From Ignavibacteriales bacterium (lineage in GTDB: Bacteria; Bacteroidota; Ignavibacteria; Ignavibacteriales; Ignavibacteriaceae): DNA of 64,000 nucleotides. Location of the stretch: NCBI GenBank assembly GCA_016707585.1, contig JADJHL010000012.1:1-64000 (forward strand), given 5' to 3'. A program made the position numbers and the translations under genes. A model generated the notes under the pieces. It saw only the letters and a program-made list of their open reading frames with translations, was not told the DNA's origin and did no database searches. Below are positions 20,656-29,654 of the stretch, in pieces. Positions within the stretch are counted from its first letter, which is position 1. Each line of letters begins with the position of its first letter.

Positions 20656-22221
20656 TCATCTTTTTGTTTCAATATAATCAGCAACTTTAAGTTGATAAAA
20701 ATAAACACCTGATGATGTATGATGATTGATATTAGATGAGCTAAATTCAACTTGATAGGTTCCGGCATCCTTGTATTCATTAACCAAAGTAGCAACTTCA
20801 TTCCCTAAAACATCATATACTTTTAATTGAACTAAATTTCCTAAAGCCCCTCTTTGGGAGGGGTTTGGGGAGGCTTGTACTATGTATCTAATATTTGTAC
20901 CTGGGTTAAATGGATTTGGAAAATTCTGTTCTAGTTTGTAATTCAATTTAATTGGCTCTTCAATATTCACATCTGTTAATGGAGTTATTTCTAGTGTAAA
21001 CGGATTAAATCGATTCTTAGCAAAAATATACCACGCGCAGGCGGATGAAAATCCTTTTGTAATATCCACCCAATCATAGCCGCCGGTTTTATTTGCAGTA
21101 TATGGCAATGCTAAACTGCTTGCACCACCAATTGTTTTATTGATCAAAAAAGAATCTAACTGAGCTGTATAAAAATTTCCTTTATCCGCAAAACCTGATG
21201 AATAAAAAGCGCAAGCCATATGACCTGTGCCATCAAGCCAAATATTGTTTATGGAATGATCATCTCGAGAAAAAAATCCTGCCGCAGGTTTGCCATTAAA
21301 AATTAATACTTTTCTAAAACCTGCATCATTTTCAGGAACGTTTACAAGTTGTTTGTAATACAATCCATCATTACAAAATGCTAAAGCCCGCCAGCTATAT
21401 AAATCCAATGGCAGACCAGAATTGCCAAGAACACTCATCCTATAATCAATCCATTCTTTAACCTTTGCAGCTTTGTCATCCAAACCTAAAAGTTTAAACG
21501 CTGCATAAGCATCAATGTTTCCTTCTTCATGTCCCACAGGATTTCCTTGCTGATCAAACTCGTGTAGTTGATAGTCATTTTGTGGTGTTGATGAATTTCT
21601 TGGTCCCCAACGCCAGCCGTGTCTAACAAATCCACCATGGCCAGAAGGATCATCAATGTAAAAATCTATAAGAAGATTTTTTATATAATCAATAAGTTGT
21701 TGATATTGAGGTTTTGTACTAAATCCATATTCCTTTTCATAATGTTTGAATGCAAATAACAACCAAACATTATCACCCATCCAGCGATCGCATATAAAAG
21801 GATTAAAAGAATTTAAATCTATATTCTGATAAAAACCTCTTGCCTGTTGATTATAAAAGAAGTTTTGTTTATTGAGTATAAGATTTGTTGTATCAATTCT
21901 GCTTGCATAAAAATCTAAAATTCTTTCTGCTCTTTCTTTTTCACCAGATAAAATAAAAGCCATTGCGGTAAGCGCATTATTAAATGTTTGTCCGCTGTTG
22001 TCTTCCATTGCCGGAACAAGTAAATGAGTTGATGAAAAATTATCCTGGATGTTTATTAAGTACTGAAGAACTAACTGTTCATTGTTCGATTTATTGCCAT
22101 CGTTATAATTTAGATCAGTATTTATTTCAGGAAATTTTTGATTAGCTGATATGTTAGGCAATATAGATTCTGATGATACTAGCAATAGAAAGATACCGGT
22201 TAAATAAAATATTTTTTTCAT
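20656..22221 (-). CDS. Secreted six-hairpin-type protein with type IX sorting domain
   Basis: Starts with a signal peptide ('MKKIFYLTGIFLLLVSSESI'). The body of about 400 residues has helical repeats with aromatic and acid residues ('TFNNALTAMAFILSGEKERA', 'CDRWMGDNVWLLFAFKHYEK', 'DWVDITKGFSSACAWYIFAK'), which resemble the (alpha/alpha)6 toroid of glycosidases and related enzymes. The C-terminal sorting domain starts 'QNFPNPFNPGTNIRY' and contains 'VYDVLGNEVATLVNEY'. It is therefore exported by the type IX system. A 10-15 residue insert within the sorting domain comes from a palindromic repeat (20841-20876). The last codons may be shifted by one A, since a plausible 'ETKKM' ending exists in the next frame. 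Substrate unknown; a carbohydrate role is inferred. Confidence 0.6.
   Translation of the reverse strand: MKKIFYLTGIFLLLVSSESILPNISANQKFPEINTDLNYNDGNKSNNEQLVLQYLINIQDNFSSTHLLVPAMEDNSGQTFNNALTAMAFILSGEKERAERILDFYASRIDTTNLILNKQNFFYNQQARGFYQNIDLNSFNPFICDRWMGDNVWLLFAFKHYEKEYGFSTKPQYQQLIDYIKNLLIDFYIDDPSGHGGFVRHGWRWGPRNSSTPQNDYQLHEFDQQGNPVGHEEGNIDAYAAFKLLGLDDKAAKVKEWIDYRMSVLGNSGLPLDLYSWRALAFCNDGLYYKQLVNVPENDAGFRKVLIFNGKPAAGFFSRDDHSINNIWLDGTGHMACAFYSSGFADKGNFYTAQLDSFLINKTIGGASSLALPYTANKTGGYDWVDITKGFSSACAWYIFAKNRFNPFTLEITPLTDVNIEEPIKLNYKLEQNFPNPFNPGTNIRYIVQASPNPSQRGALGNLVQLKVYDVLGNEVATLVNEYKDAGTYQVEFSSSNINHHTSSGVYFYQLKVADYIETKR
20841..20876. repeat. Palindromic CCCCTC...GAGGGG repeat inside a coding region
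   Basis: CCCCTC at 20847-20852 and GAGGGG at 20858-20863 form a tight hairpin, flanked by AAGCC and GGCTT. On the coding strand it is translated in frame as 'SPNPSQRGALG'. Repeats of this form are familiar as dispersed elements in Bacteroidota-group genomes; here one has entered a gene without breaking it. Confidence 0.65.
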
Positions 22222-22312
22222 TTTAACTCATCCATCTTTTTATGAAATGATATTTATAAGAAATTATAAAAATTTGTTATATCAACTTAGTAAAAAAGAT
22301 TTTTAGATGAGA

Positions 22313-22627
22313 TTATTTTATAACCGTTAACAAAATCTTAGTTTTTTCTTTTGCTTCAATTGAGTAGGGAATTTTTGCTGGCAGGGGAAAGTACTCGTTT
22401 ACTTTTATAAGATTTGATGTCCCGTTTACTTTCAAATCAATTGTGCCTTCAAGAACATGAATCAATATATCAAAAGGTGATGTGCTGTCGTTTAATGATT
22501 CATCTTTATCAAATACGTAAAGTGTAACAGTTCCATTATTTTTTTTAAGCAGTTGTTTACTTACAATCGCATCCGATTGGTAGTTAGTAATAGTTAGAAT
22601 CGATTTAGGCATTACAGGTATATTCAT
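22313..22627 (-). CDS. Cupin-domain protein
   Basis: A 104-residue single-domain protein. 'FDILIHVLEGTIDLKVNG' and 'VNEYFPLPAKIPYSIEAK' correspond to the two beta-barrel motifs of the cupin_2 fold. The first motif has a single His and the second lacks the usual metal-binding His, so metal binding may be weak. It may bind a small molecule or act as an isomerase-like sensor; many such proteins have unknown roles. It lies upstream of the type IX-secreted gene on the - strand, separated by about 90 bases. The fold is likely; the function is open. Confidence 0.6.
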   Translation of the reverse strand: MNIPVMPKSILTITNYQSDAIVSKQLLKKNNGTVTLYVFDKDESLNDSTSPFDILIHVLEGTIDLKVNGTSNLIKVNEYFPLPAKIPYSIEAKEKTKILLTVIK

Positions 22628-23318
22628 TTTACTCTCATATTTTTTTACAACATAAATTCTACTTGCTTCAATGTCAATTCAATATTAAGTGAGAGAAGAA
22701 TAATAGCTACTGTTTAGTACTTAGTATTTAGTAATGAGTAGTGAGACATCAAGTAGATTCTTACCAAATTGTAAGCAAATAAATTTTTGGAATCTAATAA
22801 ATCTCGCAGTATCCAGAAACAACTATCCAGAATCTACCATCCATAATCCTGCATCTTATCTCACTAGTGGATTTAAACAAAAGATGAAATAGATTTGTTA
22901 CGATTTATCAATCAAAAACGCTATTTTGATAAATACATTTATATTTAAGTAAGAAATAACTATTTTCAAACACTCTAATTAGGGTTTGTAATTTATTAAA
23001 TATTTTCTTTTATATTTGGGCAGTTATTTTAATATTCAAAGTAAAATTACTTTTTTCATTGAACAGGGAGATTTTTAGTTTACTGCATTAATGTCTTTTA
23101 ATTAAATCTTATTAAATTCAATTTTAAGAACATTAAAAAACATTAGATCAAAAGTTAATTTAGTGGTATTTGTTTGAGGCACAATTTAGTATAAGGTTAT
23201 ATATTAATAATATATCTGTTACTGAATCATTTAAATTAACTGGTTTTAGGATTTGAGGAATTTCAGTTAAAAAACATTATATAATCAACCAAATTCAAAA
23301 TAATAAGGAGACTTAAAA
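22628..23318. other. 691-base divergent intergenic region
   Basis: Separates the - strand cupin gene from the + strand exbB gene. It contains short direct runs such as TTAGTACTTAGTATTTAGTAA (about 22707-22735) and several copies of ATCCAG/ATCCA (22810-22855). A candidate promoter is at 22985-23018 and an AAGGAG ribosome site at 23305-23310. I see no coding frame or structured RNA in it. Confidence 0.6.
22985..23018 (+). promoter_or_regulatory. Candidate TTTG/TAnnTTTG promoter for the exb-ton cluster
   Basis: TTTG at 22985-22988 and TATATTTG at 23011-23018, 22 bases apart, fit the Bacteroidota-type promoter. It lies about 300 bases before exbB, which would mean a long leader, so another promoter may also exist. 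Confidence 0.35.
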
Positions 23319-24125
23319 TTGAAATCGAAAAACGGATTTAAAGGTGCATTTGCAGGATTTGCAACTATTGCTATACCTATAATTTTCGCAGTCGGATTTG
23401 CTTTGTATTTTTTCGTGATGGGAAATCCTGAAAATTTTCAGGGAAATAACACCCACAATATGCCTAAACCAGGTAACTTTCTTGGAATAATTTATAAGGG
23501 CGGTATCATTGTACCAATCCTTATGTCTGTTTTAATGATGGTAATTACCTTTTCAATCGAAAGATTTATTACACTTAATAAAGCAAAAGGTAAAGGAAGT
23601 ATTTCTTCATTGGTACTACGTGTTTATCAGAAACTTTCACAAAAAGATATCGATGCTTCAATTAAAGAATGTGATAATCAAAAAGGTTCAGTTGCAAATG
23701 TTATTAAAGCAGGATTAGAAAAATACAAAGAAGTTTCTGCTGATAAAGTTATGAATAAAGATCAAAAAATAACTGCTATTAAACAAGAATTTGAAGAAGC
23801 TACATCTTTAGAATTACCAATGCTAGAACAAAATCTTGTAATTCTTGCAACGCTTGCACCTCTATCTACACTTATTGGTCTATTAGGAACAGTACTTGGT
23901 ATGATTAAAGCGTTTTCTGCTCTTGCAACCGCAGGTGCACCAGATGCAGTTGCACTATCAACAGGTATTTCTGAAGCACTTATTAACACAGCATTTGGTA
24001 TCGGTTCATCTGCATTGGCAATCATTTTCTATAGCTATTTTACAACTAAAATTGATAAAATGACTTATAGTATTGATGAAGCTGGAGTTGCAATCGTTCA
24101 GAATTTTGCAGCACACAATAGCTAA
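23319..24125 (+). CDS. exbB: MotA/TolQ/ExbB proton channel protein
   Basis: 268 residues, with the TTG start chosen because AAGGAG lies eight bases before it. Membrane segments are at about 11-34, 60-82, 170-197 and 218-241. The last two contain the family signature ('LATLAPLSTLIGLLGTVLGM' and 'ALINTAFGIGSSAL'). ExbB forms the pentameric proton channel that powers TonB. An extra N-terminal membrane segment compared with the E. coli protein is usual in Bacteroidota-group homologues. It heads a cluster exbB-exbD-exbD-tonB, so the energy of the inner-membrane proton gradient is passed to outer-membrane receptors. Confidence 0.9.
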   Translation: MKSKNGFKGAFAGFATIAIPIIFAVGFALYFFVMGNPENFQGNNTHNMPKPGNFLGIIYKGGIIVPILMSVLMMVITFSIERFITLNKAKGKGSISSLVLRVYQKLSQKDIDASIKECDNQKGSVANVIKAGLEKYKEVSADKVMNKDQKITAIKQEFEEATSLELPMLEQNLVILATLAPLSTLIGLLGTVLGMIKAFSALATAGAPDAVALSTGISEALINTAFGIGSSALAIIFYSYFTTKIDKMTYSIDEAGVAIVQNFAAHNS

Positions 24126-24158
24126 TGTATAAGAAATCAATAATAAATGGTGTAAAAA

Positions 24159-24779
24159 ATGCCTAAAGTAAAAATACCACGTAAAAGCACTACGATTGAT
24201 ATGACTGCAATGGTTGACGTATCATTTTTATTGTTAACGTTTTTTATGTTAACCACACAGTTTAAATCCGATGACTCATTAATAGTAGATACACCGTCTT
24301 CAATTTCTGAAATAAAATTACCTGATACCGATATTCTTAACATCACTGTTGACGCAGCTGGAAAAGTTTTCTTTAGTATTGATAACAAAAACTTTACAAG
24401 AGAAAGATTATTAGCTAAAATCAGTGAAAAACATCCTGAACTTCAATTTACCGCAGAAGAAGAAAAAGCTTTTGTTTTATCCGGAAGTATAGGTGTTCCG
24501 TTAAAAGAGTTAAAAGGATATTTAGGTTTAGAACCTGAGGATAGGAAGATGTATGATCAATCAGGCATACCTGTTGACTCAGCTAAAAACGAGCTGGGTG
24601 ATTGGATTATGCAAGGTAGAATTTCTAATCCTGGTGTTAGAATAACTATAAATGGTGATCAACGTGCGCCATGGTCTGTAATTAAAAAGGTTATGGATAC
24701 ATTGCAAGATAAAAATGTTAATAAATTCAATCTTATTACGGATTTGGAAGCAGATCCAAATAAATTGAAAGGAATATAA
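24159..24779 (+). CDS. exbD: ExbD/TolR biopolymer transport protein, long form
   Basis: 206 residues. A single membrane helix at about 18-33 carries the proton-handling Asp20 in 'MVDVSFLLLTFFML'. The periplasmic domain includes 'ITVDAAGKVFFSIDNKNFTR' and ends 'VNKFNLITDLEADPNKLKGI'. Typical ExbD is about 135-150 residues; this one has an extra 50 or so residues in the middle ('EDRKMYDQSGIPVDSAKNEL'). It starts 33 bases after exbB and ends three bases before the second exbD. ExbD sits in the ExbB pore and couples proton flow to TonB motion. Confidence 0.88.
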   Translation: MPKVKIPRKSTTIDMTAMVDVSFLLLTFFMLTTQFKSDDSLIVDTPSSISEIKLPDTDILNITVDAAGKVFFSIDNKNFTRERLLAKISEKHPELQFTAEEEKAFVLSGSIGVPLKELKGYLGLEPEDRKMYDQSGIPVDSAKNELGDWIMQGRISNPGVRITINGDQRAPWSVIKKVMDTLQDKNVNKFNLITDLEADPNKLKGI

Positions 24780-24782
24780 ATA

Positions 24783-25304
24783 ATGGCTGAATTAGCGCAA
24801 CAAGATTCGGGACACAAAAAAGGTAAGAAAAAAGGCCGTAAAAAGATGTCAACCAAAATCGATTTAACACCGATGGTTGATTTAGGATTTTTACTTGTTA
24901 CCTTTTTTATGCTAACTACAACATTTAGTAAACCGCAAACAATGGAAATTAATCTTCCTGTAAAAGAACCAATCGAAAAACCTGAAGATGAACCTGGTGT
25001 AAAAGCATCTAAATCTCTTACCATAATAATGGGTGAAGATAACAAATTGTTTTGGTATATGGGGGTCACAACAGATCCGCTAGAAGGACCCATTGGAACA
25101 GATTACACTTCCGAGGGTATAAGAAAAGTTCTTTTAGAAAAAAATGCTACTATAGATGGTTTAATAGTTTTAATTAAACCTGCTGATAAATCAGTTTATA
25201 AAAATGTTGTTGATATTTTGGACGAGATGAATATATCTAATATACAAAGATATGCTCTTGTAGAAATAACTCCTGAAGATATGGATTTAATAAAAAACTT
25301 ATAA
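24783..25304 (+). CDS. exbD: ExbD/TolR biopolymer transport protein, second copy
   Basis: 173 residues with a Lys-rich N-terminus (9-22) facing the cytoplasm, then a membrane helix with Asp33 in 'TPMVDLGFLLVTFFMLTT', and a periplasmic domain ending 'NIQRYALVEITPEDMDLI'. It keeps the 'VDILDEMN' element of the ExbD fold. Two dissimilar exbD genes in tandem are common in Bacteroidota-type clusters and could form a mixed dimer in the ExbB pore. It begins three bases after the first copy and is followed 16 bases later by tonB. Confident. Confidence 0.9.
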   Translation: MAELAQQDSGHKKGKKKGRKKMSTKIDLTPMVDLGFLLVTFFMLTTTFSKPQTMEINLPVKEPIEKPEDEPGVKASKSLTIIMGEDNKLFWYMGVTTDPLEGPIGTDYTSEGIRKVLLEKNATIDGLIVLIKPADKSVYKNVVDILDEMNISNIQRYALVEITPEDMDLIKNL

Positions 25305-25320
25305 AAAAGGTTTAGAAATT

Positions 25321-26112
25321 ATGGCAGAACAATTAACTTATAATCTTGACCTTGATGAGCTGATATTTGCTCAGAAAAACAAGGAATATGGAGCTTATAA
25401 GCTACGTAAGGCATATAATAAATATCTAGCCATCGCTATGTGGATCGCTATTTTAATAGTATTCCTGGTAACAGCAGGTCCAACTATTTATAAAACACTA
25501 AACCCTGAAAAAGTTAGTGTAAACAGAAAAAAAATAGTAAGCATAACTGATTTGGCTCCTCCTCCATCAATTGGTGAAGAACAAAAGATTGAAGAGGTTA
25601 ATGCTCCTCCTCCACTTAAATCAACAATTAAGTTTACGCCTCCTGTTGTAAAACCTGATGACCAGGTAACAGAAGAGTACGTTCCAACCGTAGATGAACT
25701 TAAAGATGTTGACCCGGGTGCTAGAACCGAAGAAGGACAGGAAGGTGGCGTAGATTATAGTCTTATCGAAGTTGAAGAGCAAGTAGTGGAAGAAAAGAAA
25801 GAAGAAGCTCCACAATACTTTGTTGCCGTAGAAGAAATGCCGGAACCAATTGGCGGTATTGCAGCTATTCAATCATTAATTGAATATCCTGAAATAGCTA
25901 AAAGAGCTGGTGTTGAAGGCAAAGTTTATGTGCTGGCTTTTGTTGATGAACGCGGAAATGTAACAAGTGCAAAAATACTTAAAGGTATTGGCGCTGGTTG
26001 CGATGAAGCTGCAATTGACGCAGTTAGAAAAACTAAATTTAAACCTGGTAAACAGAGAGGTACTCCTGTTAAAGTTCAGGTTTCTATTCCAATCGTATTT
26101 AAACTTCAATAA
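25321..26112 (+). CDS. tonB: TonB-family energy transducer
   Basis: 263 residues. The N-terminal 'LDELIFAQKNKEYGAYKLRK' is the cytoplasmic element typical of TonB from this group, followed by a membrane helix (about 35-54). A proline- and acid-rich spacer (80-165) follows ('APPPSIGEEQ', 'NAPPPLKSTIKFTPPVVKPD'). The C-terminal TonB domain (about 180-263) has 'YPEIAKRAGVEGKVYVLAFV' and ends 'VSIPIVFKLQ'. It spans the periplasm and pulls on TonB-box receptors. It ends the exbB-exbD-exbD-tonB series; the next gene starts 91 bases downstream. Confidence 0.92.
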   Translation: MAEQLTYNLDLDELIFAQKNKEYGAYKLRKAYNKYLAIAMWIAILIVFLVTAGPTIYKTLNPEKVSVNRKKIVSITDLAPPPSIGEEQKIEEVNAPPPLKSTIKFTPPVVKPDDQVTEEYVPTVDELKDVDPGARTEEGQEGGVDYSLIEVEEQVVEEKKEEAPQYFVAVEEMPEPIGGIAAIQSLIEYPEIAKRAGVEGKVYVLAFVDERGNVTSAKILKGIGAGCDEAAIDAVRKTKFKPGKQRGTPVKVQVSIPIVFKLQ

Positions 26113-26202
26113 AAGTTTAAGCGTGATTGGATATTATACTATACCGGGTTAACTAATTTAATTTGGGAAAAGTATTTTAATATAGGTCCCGATTTTCAAG
26201 GA

Positions 26203-26418
26203 ATGAACAAAATGTCACTTACTATTATTTTTAGTTTTGCTATGTCATTTGTTTATCTTGGAATCGGGATTTTTTTAATTATAAGTGAGCCACTTTTTTA
26301 TTTTAGTTATTTGCAGCAATTGGGTTTAGGCATAATACTTGTCGTATATGCAGCAGCAAGGTTCTATATGACACTAAAGAAAAAACGTGAAAGTGAAATT
26401 GAAGAAAATGAAGAATAA
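26203..26418 (+). CDS. Small two-helix membrane protein
   Basis: 71 residues with two hydrophobic helices (about 5-27 and 36-55) and a charged C-terminal tail ('KKKRESEIEENEE'). A second ATG three codons in is also possible. It overlaps the start of the lipoprotein gene by 11 bases, so the two are translationally linked. It lies within the TonB cluster and could be an accessory of it. I do not recognise the family. Confidence 0.55.
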   Translation: MNKMSLTIIFSFAMSFVYLGIGIFLIISEPLFYFSYLQQLGLGIILVVYAAARFYMTLKKKRESEIEENEE

Positions 26419-27319
26419 AGCACTTATTTTTTTATTATATTTTACTACAATACTGTACTATGGATGCAACAGTTCGGATGCGCCAGCCGATACACCAACT
26501 ACCGGCAAATTAGCTATTTGTGTTGATGAAACTTATAAACCGTTAATTGATTCTGAGATTGATACTTTTAACAGCATTTATAAATATGCTGAGGTTACAG
26601 TAAAGTATAAGGCAGAATCTGAAGTTTTTAATGATCTGATGAATGATAGTGTACGATTGATTGTTGTACCTCGTAAACTTAATAAAGATGAACTTAAGCA
26701 ATTTGAAAAGTGGCAAATTGTACCAAGAGTTACTAAAATTGCTTATGATGCTGTTGCTTTAATCGGAAGTAAAGATTTACAAGATTCATCTTATACAATA
26801 GCAGAATTAAAAACTTTATTAGTTGCTGAAGGAAAAAATTCCGGCTCTAATAAAATTAAAGTAGTATTCGATAATAATAATTCAAGTACTATCAGTTTTT
26901 TAAAAGAAAAAACCGGTGCAACAAAATTTTCATCTAATTGTTATGCATTAAATTCAAGTAATGCTGTACTTGATTATGTATCAAAAGAAAAAAACAGCAT
27001 AGGGATTATTGGAGTTAACTGGATTAGTGATAAAGATGATACAACTAATTTCAGTTTTCTAAAAACAGCAAAAGTTTTGGAAATTTCTCAGGGATTAAAC
27101 TCTGAATCATTAAAGCCTTACCAGGCTTACATTGCACAAAAAAAATATCCTCTTTACAGAGAGGTTTATATGGTTAGTAAAGAAGCTTACACTGGTTTAG
27201 GTGCAGGGTTTACGGCTTTTGTTGCCAGTGAAAGAGGACAAAGAATTGTACTTAAATTTGGTCTTGTGCCGGCTACAATGCCTGTACGACTTGTTGAAAT
27301 AATAAACGAAGAACTCTAA
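26408..27319 (+). CDS. PstS-like substrate-binding lipoprotein
   Basis: I place the start at 26408: this gives a clean lipoprotein signal ('MKNKALIFLLYFTTILYYGC') with the lipobox Cys at residue 20. An upstream ATG at 26387 would add seven residues. The mature part is a class II periplasmic binding fold related to the phosphate-binding protein PstS ('DETYKPLIDSEIDTFNSIY', 'VVPRKLNKDEL', 'NSIGIIGVNWISDK'). No ABC transporter genes are nearby. Its place between tonB and a TPR gene is a common arrangement in Bacteroidota-group genomes, which suggests a role in the TonB system and not in phosphate import. Ligand unknown. Confidence 0.75.
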   Translation: MKNKALIFLLYFTTILYYGCNSSDAPADTPTTGKLAICVDETYKPLIDSEIDTFNSIYKYAEVTVKYKAESEVFNDLMNDSVRLIVVPRKLNKDELKQFEKWQIVPRVTKIAYDAVALIGSKDLQDSSYTIAELKTLLVAEGKNSGSNKIKVVFDNNNSSTISFLKEKTGATKFSSNCYALNSSNAVLDYVSKEKNSIGIIGVNWISDKDDTTNFSFLKTAKVLEISQGLNSESLKPYQAYIAQKKYPLYREVYMVSKEAYTGLGAGFTAFVASERGQRIVLKFGLVPATMPVRLVEIINEEL

Positions 27320-27338
27320 ATATATAAGTGGTGCTAAA

Positions 27339-29156
27339 ATGGCTATCAAAAAAATATCGATCTATTTTCTGCTAACAGCTCTTATTACAGTAAACTTGTT
27401 AGCTCAGGATTTTTCAACTGGAATAAACTTAATAAAAAGTGAAAAGTTTGCTCAGGCAAAAACATATTTTTTGTCTTTGTTAGGAACAAAATCAAGTGCT
27501 AATGCACGTTTTTATTTAGGGCAAATTTATCTTGCTCAAGATAATTTGGATTCAGCTTTTATACATTTTACAGAAGGAATAAAAGAAGATCCGGATAATG
27601 CATTAAATTATGCTGGCATTAGCAAAATTGAATACTACAAAGGTAATTCCTCCGAAGGTGAAAAAAAGCTTAATACAGCTATAGATAAAGGCGAAGATGA
27701 TGCAATAACTTACATAACACTTGCAGAAGCTTTTTCAAATCCCAAAGTGAAAAATTACGAAAAAGCAATTGAGTTGTTAAACACATCATTAAAACTTAAA
27801 AAGAAAAACATAGATTCCTATATAAGTTTAGGTAAGATTTATGTTGCCAAAGGTAATGGTACTGATGCTTTAAAAAACTTTTCTACTGCTTTAGATATGG
27901 ATCCTAAAAGTCCTGAAGCGCTTACACAAAAAGCTAAAGTTTATGTTTTAATTAGTAACAATGATGAGGCAATATCGCTTTTGAATGAAGCTGTTACAAA
28001 TGATCCAAATTATGCTCCGGCTTATAATGAATTAGCTGAAGTTTATGCTACTATGAAGAATTATCCTAAAGCAGCAGAGAATTTTGCCAAATATATGGAG
28101 ACATCTGGAATTACAGTTGAAAAAGAAAAAAGGTATGCCCAAATTCTTTATGTAAATAAAGAGTATCAAAAAGCTATTGATATACTAAAAGGAATTATAT
28201 CTAAAGAGTCAGACATTTCATCATCAACCAGAATAATTGCTTATTCTTATTTAAAGTTAGAAGATACTCAGAATAGCAAAGCATACTTTGAAAAATTATT
28301 TGCGCTTAAAGATGTTGAATTTCAAACAGGCGATTATGAAAACTATGGTGATCTTTTAAGTAAAGCTGGTAATGATTCTTTAGCACTTATTTATTATGGC
28401 AAATTGGTTGGTCTGGATAATTCAAGAAAAGATATTTATAGTAAAATGTCGGTTATCAACTTTAAAAATAAAAATTGGCCTGGTGTGGTATCTGCATTAA
28501 CAAGCAAAGGTACTTTAACAGCACAAGAATATTTTGATCTTGGTAAAGCCTATATGTTTATTGGTGATAAAGCTGTTGCAGAAGTTACAGAAACTTTAAA
28601 TACTGCTCTAGCGTTAACTGATGATCAGAAGTGGGAAGCAGTTAGACCTGCATTACTTTATTATCAGGCTGATCTTAGAGATGCACAAAATGATGCGGCA
28701 AAAATTGATGCTGCAATAAGTAAAGTTTCGCAAACTGTTGAAGCTGCTGTTGCTAAAGAACAAAAATCAAAATGGACTGCTGCTAAAAATTCTTGGTTAC
28801 AAGAAGTTCGTGATAAAATAAAGCTTGATTATGCTAATGCTGATACTGCTTTAACAATGCTAACACAAAAAGTGCCTGATCTTGCAGTTGCTTATTTCTG
28901 GAAAGCAAGAGTTAACACTAACTTTGATCCTGAATCTAAACTAGGATTGGCAAAACCTTTTTATGAACAATTTATAGAAAAGGCTGCTGCTGATAATGGA
29001 AAGTTTAAAAAAGAATTAATTGAATCTTATCAGTACCTGGGTTACTATTACTATTTGCAAGAAGATAATGCAAAATCAATAACTTACTGGCAAGAGGTTC
29101 TTAAGTTAGATCCTGAAAACAAGCAAGCAACTGAGGTTATTAAACAACTAAAATAG
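27339..29156 (+). CDS. Large tetratricopeptide-repeat protein
   Basis: 605 residues with a signal peptide ('ISIYFLLTALITVNLLAQ'). At least ten TPR units of about 34 residues follow ('PDNALNYAGISKIEYYKGNS', 'IDSYISLGKIYVAKGNGTDA', 'APAYNELAEVYATMKNYPKA'), ending with a last repeat before 'NKQATEVIKQLK'. TPR solenoids hold other proteins; a periplasmic position is predicted. It starts 19 bases after the PstS-like gene, so it belongs to the TonB cluster and may organise it. A clear terminator follows at 29181. Confidence 0.85.
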   Translation: MAIKKISIYFLLTALITVNLLAQDFSTGINLIKSEKFAQAKTYFLSLLGTKSSANARFYLGQIYLAQDNLDSAFIHFTEGIKEDPDNALNYAGISKIEYYKGNSSEGEKKLNTAIDKGEDDAITYITLAEAFSNPKVKNYEKAIELLNTSLKLKKKNIDSYISLGKIYVAKGNGTDALKNFSTALDMDPKSPEALTQKAKVYVLISNNDEAISLLNEAVTNDPNYAPAYNELAEVYATMKNYPKAAENFAKYMETSGITVEKEKRYAQILYVNKEYQKAIDILKGIISKESDISSSTRIIAYSYLKLEDTQNSKAYFEKLFALKDVEFQTGDYENYGDLLSKAGNDSLALIYYGKLVGLDNSRKDIYSKMSVINFKNKNWPGVVSALTSKGTLTAQEYFDLGKAYMFIGDKAVAEVTETLNTALALTDDQKWEAVRPALLYYQADLRDAQNDAAKIDAAISKVSQTVEAAVAKEQKSKWTAAKNSWLQEVRDKIKLDYANADTALTMLTQKVPDLAVAYFWKARVNTNFDPESKLGLAKPFYEQFIEKAAADNGKFKKELIESYQYLGYYYYLQEDNAKSITYWQEVLKLDPENKQATEVIKQLK

Positions 29157-29180
29157 ATTTACTTATAGATGATTTTCAAA

Positions 29181-29208
29181 AGCCGTTTATTAAACGGCTT
29201 TTTTTTTG
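29181..29208 (+). terminator. Rho-independent terminator of the exb-ton-TPR cluster
   Basis: A nine-base stem (AGCCGTTTA at 29181-29189 with TAAACGGCT at 29191-29199) and a T tract to about 29207. It lies 24 bases after the TPR stop and before the oppositely oriented hemerythrin gene. Confidence 0.85.
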
Positions 29209-29234
29209 AATTTTATTTATGATTTTATATTAAG

Positions 29235-29654
29235 CTAACCCTTTGAATCAACGATAGCATTTTCTCTTAACCACTTAATCATAGCAATATCATTTCCGCT
29301 AATATGATGCTTTAACCAATCTGAGAGAAATTGTGAAACCGTTGCAGTTAAATCAACTTTATGCATTCCAAATAATTTAATCAGTTTTAGTGATTGCTCT
29401 CTTAGATTATCATGTTCAAGTTTATGTTCAGCATATTGTTCATAGTGATGGCTAATCATTAATTCTTCTTCAGTTTTAAAATGTGTTTCAACATAAGCAG
29501 ATAGTTTTTCCATTGTCTCTATCAATACAAGATTTGGATGACCTTCTTGTATAGAAGTGTGTAGATTATTAATCATTGCAAATAAGTTTTTGTGTTGTCC
29601 ATCCACGATTGGATGACCCGTTTCCAAAGATTTGTTCCAGGCAACTAATTCCAT
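29235..29654 (-). CDS. Bacteriohemerythrin
   Basis: 139 residues with a complete set of di-iron ligands in family order: His21 ('DGQH'), His58 and Glu62 ('HFKTEE'), His77 and His81 ('HKLEH'), His117 and Asp122 ('HHISGND'). The four-helix bundle reversibly binds oxygen at a di-iron site. No other domain is fused, so it is likely a soluble O2 carrier, scavenger or sensor in the cytoplasm. That would be useful to an organism facing low or fluctuating oxygen. It stands alone between the TonB cluster and a + strand TPR gene. Very confident on family. Confidence 0.92.
   Translation of the reverse strand: MELVAWNKSLETGHPIVDGQHKNLFAMINNLHTSIQEGHPNLVLIETMEKLSAYVETHFKTEEELMISHHYEQYAEHKLEHDNLREQSLKLIKLFGMHKVDLTATVSQFLSDWLKHHISGNDIAMIKWLRENAIVDSKG

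Noticed and set aside
23762..24388. Reverse-strand open frames within exbB and exbD
   Set aside because: They are shadows of strongly conserved forward genes and lack ribosome sites.
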